A stretch of DNA of 10,588 nt. Origin: Auxenochlorella pyrenoidosa (taxonomy: Eukaryota; Chlorophyta; Trebouxiophyceae; Chlorellales; Chlorellaceae). The stretch covers positions 556,007 to 566,594 of the forward strand of contig KQ482053.1 in assembly GCA_001430745.1 (NCBI GenBank), given 5' to 3'. Under the pieces are notes generated by a model. That model was not told the origin of the DNA. It did not search any database and was given only the letters and a program-made list of their open reading frames with translations. A program made the translations under genes and the position numbers. Each line of letters opens with the position of its first letter. The first letter of the stretch is position 1. Shown here one piece after another: positions 9,001 to 10,588 of the stretch.

Positions 9001-10440
9001 CGGCGAGCTGGCTGGGGTGGAGGTGGAGGTCAGCAACCCGGCGGCGGTGGGCATGCGGGTGAGCATTTCTGATACCAACCGGGGTTTTGCGAAACAAGAA
9101 AACAGGGCAGGCTTATACATGCACGAGGCATGGGAGGAGGTCGTCCGCTCCAGGGGGACAAGAGGCAGCTGACCAGGCATGCCCAGGCTCAACCTGTTCT
9201 GCAGTTCAGGCCGGCTGCTCCGCCGGCCCCATTTGTCCACCCTGCTTAGCAGGGCAGAGCCCGACTGCCCGCCCACCTGGGCCCTCTCTCTCTCTTTTTG
9301 GCACGGAGCCGTTTGCCGCGCCGCCCCCCGTCCCCCCACTCCGCAGCCCACACACACCACGACTACCCCACACTACCCCACCACCACCATACCCACACCA
9401 CACCACCTCACAACACGCCGCCCCTCCTGCCCCTCTGCAGATCGACAAGATGACGCTGGAGGCGGCGTACCTGGGGGACGCCAGCATGGCGCCCAGGGAG
9501 TACCTGACCATCACCTCATCCGCCCAGGTTGACACCCCCCTCACTTTTGCTTTGAACGAACAGCCTTCGCGCTCTTGTTTGGCACTCGCCTTGCCACTGT
9601 ACTAAGGAAGAACGGCTGAGAGGCTGCAGCAGCATGTGCCCTTGCTGCTCCCGCCACATGCCGCTTCCCTGGGCAGCAGCAGCATGCGCCCTTGCTGCTC
9701 ATGCCCCTCGCCCCCGCCCCGCAGGTGGCTTGGAAGCCCAAGCCGGTGAGTCTCAACATCCCCGCCAACACCAAGCCCGTGCGCATCGTGCTGGAGGGGA
9801 CGCCGCTGCTCAAGGGCATGCTCGTGCTCACGGGGTGCAGGCAAGGGGGCGGGCCGGGCCCTGGCCGGCGGTTGGCTCCCACAGGCGGCGCCTGCATGTC
9901 GGTCGTCACGTCCTGCAGACCCAGTTAACAGCCCGATCATTGGTTGCTTTTCCTGCACAGCTCAGCCGCCTGTTGCTGGCGGCCCATCTGCAGGCTGACG
10001 GCTTTTGGTGGGGTCAGCTGGTTCCAGCCCTGGAGCCACCACCCGCCGAGCCTGGCACGGCAGCTGGCCTACTCCACGCGGCGCGACGGCGCCGACGCGG
10101 GCGAGGGCCCCACCGCGCCGGGGGCAACCGGCCCCGGCGCCGGCAGCAGCGACGCCGCGGCCCCAGAGGCCCGTGTGTTAGTCGTGGACCCCCTGCCGCT
10201 GGTGCAGCTCAGCCTGCAGCCAGCAGAGGGCGCGGGCAGCGGGCAGCAGGAGTCGGGCGAAGGGCTGGGGCTGCTGCCCGCCGGCGGCGGCGGCGGCAGC
10301 GCAGCGGCCGGCGGCGACGGCTCGGCAGCCCCGACGGGGCCGCGAGCGCTGCGCCTGCTGCAGGGGCAGGCCTACGCCGGTCGGCTGACAGTCACAAATT
10401 GCAGCAAGGTGCCGCTGGGCTGGGCCAGCGTGAACGTGCG
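3056..10440 (+). CDS. TRS120: TRS120/TRAPPC9, TRAPPII tethering-complex subunit (3'-truncated by the window)
   Basis: Known: TRS120 (TRAPPC9) is a TRAPPII-specific subunit acting at the Golgi/trans-Golgi with the Rab GTPase exchange core; in plants it is needed for cytokinesis. Seen, by approximate residue: EIRVVLLPVG (21-30) and VRSFYKEAQKSPFKFFPW (52-69) open the N-terminal domain; RRVLGVIGVMHCP (about 100) and AFTVRCFAFEP with FIMFPPG (about 130-165) follow. GRLQKAMGDHCLLAGSPLDA then HYSTAVELGRT, and VYLAAALEGYASA (about 240-290), form the most conserved block. LVESDLKLARFLAGL (about 380-397) belongs to the helical repeats. PGSGPFLYDPF, PVQWVCGE and LEGTPLLKGMLVLTGC mark the C-terminal Ig-like part. 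Roughly 850-900 residues are present of about 1150-1200 expected, so the C-terminus lies beyond the window. ATG 3056 (GCCATGG) is chosen because it sits just before the conserved IRVVLLPVG. Exons are listed in the next entry; 7887-8143 is unresolved. Identity is sure, exon detail less so. Confidence 0.95.
4284..4358 (+). repeat. 17-base minisatellite in TRS120 intron 5
   Basis: Four diverged units start at 4284, 4301, 4318 and 4335 with a partial fifth; the consensus is close to GTGCCGGCCGCACGTGG. Units 1 and 4 contain the palindrome CACGTG. The array begins four bases after the GT donor at 4280. Confidence 0.85.
4527..4565 (+). repeat. C-run polypyrimidine tract at the intron 5 acceptor
   Basis: A nearly uninterrupted run of C, broken by single A bases, ends in the CCCAG acceptor used by exon 4566..4690. 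It serves as the polypyrimidine tract, but with almost no T, which is unusual for metazoan or land-plant introns and fits the GC-rich base composition here. Confidence 0.8.
6208..6234 (+). repeat. Near-perfect palindrome in TRS120 intron 10
   Basis: CTGTTCGCGCGAACAG (6214-6229) is a perfect 16-base palindrome. With flanking GAAGCC and GGCTTC it extends to 27 bases with one bulged C. It lies about 70 bases past the donor at 6138. Confidence 0.85.
6277..6318 (+). repeat. (CCCCA)n microsatellite in TRS120 intron 10
   Basis: About seven CCCCA pentamers followed by CCCA units lie 60-100 bases before the acceptor of exon 6379..6566. The complementary strand is (TGGGG)n, a G-quadruplex-prone sequence. 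Confidence 0.9.
7494..7520 (+). repeat. G-run just inside TRS120 intron 13
   Basis: Starting about eight bases past the donor at 7487, long G runs are separated by single C bases. On the transcript strand this has enough G tracts to form a G-quadruplex next to the 5' splice site. Confidence 0.8.
7835..8143 (+). other. Unresolved exon segment of TRS120
   Basis: A good acceptor (CCTGCCTGCAG at 7824-7834) opens exon 14 in the expected phase, reading KALEPPDDPRDPESEADVWAKG. Homologues then have a W-x-x-[LV]-Q helix leading into the V-R-x-G motif, which here begins at 8144. That helix cannot be read in one frame. The frame of exon 14 stays open to 8066 but looks unlike TRS120 after about 7915. 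A different frame gives ALMAAGTLQPSRAGWAA (about 7924-7976) and then a stop at 8012. The same second frame gives FQAAAGMSTALAK at 8048-8086, correctly spaced before VRAGC. Exon ends here are therefore not assigned. Confidence 0.55.
8729..8950 (+). other. GC-AG intron of TRS120 (after exon 8548..8728)
   Basis: The donor is GAGCAG|GCAAGG and the acceptor GGCTGCGCAG|GCGGCG, phase 0 on both sides, joining SAKREQ to AAAKSQAVATGPVQWVCGE. A GT donor at 8741 (GCT|GTTTGA) would also keep the frame and add four residues, but it is a much poorer site. Confidence 0.72.
9626..9700 (+). repeat. 25-base direct repeat, period 50, in TRS120 intron 19
   Basis: Copies at 9626-9650 and 9676-9700 begin GCAGCAGCATG and end GCCCTTGCTGCTC, differing at one base. 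They lie in the intron 9528..9724, close to its acceptor. Confidence 0.85.
9841..9993 (+). other. GC-AG intron of TRS120 (after exon 9725..9840)
   Basis: The donor is GTGCAG|GCAAGG and the acceptor ATCTGCAG|GCTGAC, phase 2 on both sides. It rebuilds LTGCRLTAFGG, which aligns without a gap to the conserved G-C/Y-x-x-x-x-F-G turn of TRS120/TRAPPC9. The only nearby GT donor (at 9835) would delete two residues from this turn. Confidence 0.85.
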
Positions 10441-10588
10441 GTGAGTCCCAGCTGGCAGCCTGCTGTGGCTGGCGGTCGGGTTCTGCCCCTGTGCCCAGGC
10501 AGCGCACGGGTGTACTGCCCCGTGACCCAAGCAAACGCTCCTTGCCGGCCCGCCCGCGCGCCCACCTGCATGCGTGCGTGCATCGCCC

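Larger units (their letters stand above)
3056..10588 (+). other. Exon-intron structure of TRS120
   Basis: Supported exons: 3056..3127, 3278..3352, 3507..3608, 3825..3961, 4173..4279, 4566..4690, 4997..5068, 5282..5384, 5682..5805, 6052..6137, 6379..6566, 7043..7153, 7377..7486, 7835..about 7886 or further, 8144..8325, 8548..8728, 8951..9058, 9441..9527, 9725..9840, 9994..10440. A possible extra exon is about 8036..8086. Every junction except those between 7887 and 8143 keeps phase and rebuilds sequence alignable to plant or animal TRS120. All introns are GT-AG except 8729..8950 and 9841..9993 (GC-AG). Typical intron length is 150-380 bases; the longest is 6567..7042. A final GT donor at 10441 (GTGAGT) opens an intron that appears to leave the window. 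Confidence 0.85.

Noticed and set aside
9835..9840. GT donor GTGCAG as an alternative to the GC donor at 9841
   Set aside because: It keeps the frame but removes two residues from a conserved turn; the GC site matches the GC-AG consensus better.
10499..10588. Possible further TRS120 exon after acceptor CCCCTGTGCCCAG
   Set aside because: It is open and in phase, but the translation does not resemble TRS120 and the implied 58-base intron would be atypically short. More likely intron sequence running off the window.

Overview
The window looks like nuclear DNA of a green alga, most likely a chlorophyte of the Chlorella/Micractinium/Chlamydomonas kind. It is strongly GC-rich, its genes are cut into many short exons by introns of mostly 100-480 bases, the introns contain simple-sequence tracts, and the encoded proteins resemble plant versions of conserved eukaryotic proteins. 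This assignment is inference; the species cannot be named from the sequence. All three genes lie on the + strand, head to tail. I see no gene on the - strand, no tRNA or rRNA, no mobile element and no CRISPR array.

Layout. (1) 1-1350: the 3' part of a gene for a charged, coiled-coil protein resembling the step-one splicing factor CWC25; its 5' end lies outside the window. (2) 1351-1773: spacer holding the 3' UTR of the first gene and the leader of the second. (3) 1774-2447: a complete three-exon LSM5 gene, encoding a subunit of the LSM1-7 and LSM2-8 rings; its first intron is of the rare GC-AG class. (4) 2448-3055: spacer with the LSM5 3' UTR, a candidate TGTAA poly(A) signal, a 38-base tandem duplication and a small hairpin. 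(5) 3056 to beyond the end: a very intron-rich TRS120/TRAPPC9 gene (TRAPPII tethering complex), with 20 supported exons in the window plus one doubtful one. The last roughly 300 residues lie outside.

How the genes relate. The first two gene products both act in RNA metabolism (the spliceosome; the U6 snRNP and mRNA decay), while TRS120 acts in Golgi/endosome trafficking. Eukaryotic neighbours need not share a function, and I see no evidence of co-transcription.

The most interesting observations concern splicing. Three introns have GC donors with good AG|GCAAG contexts, each supported by protein homology and phase. One stretch of TRS120 (7887-8143) cannot be closed into a confident reading frame. 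Several introns carry minisatellites, C- or G-runs, or a near-perfect palindrome. I did not find a convincing previously undescribed biological system.
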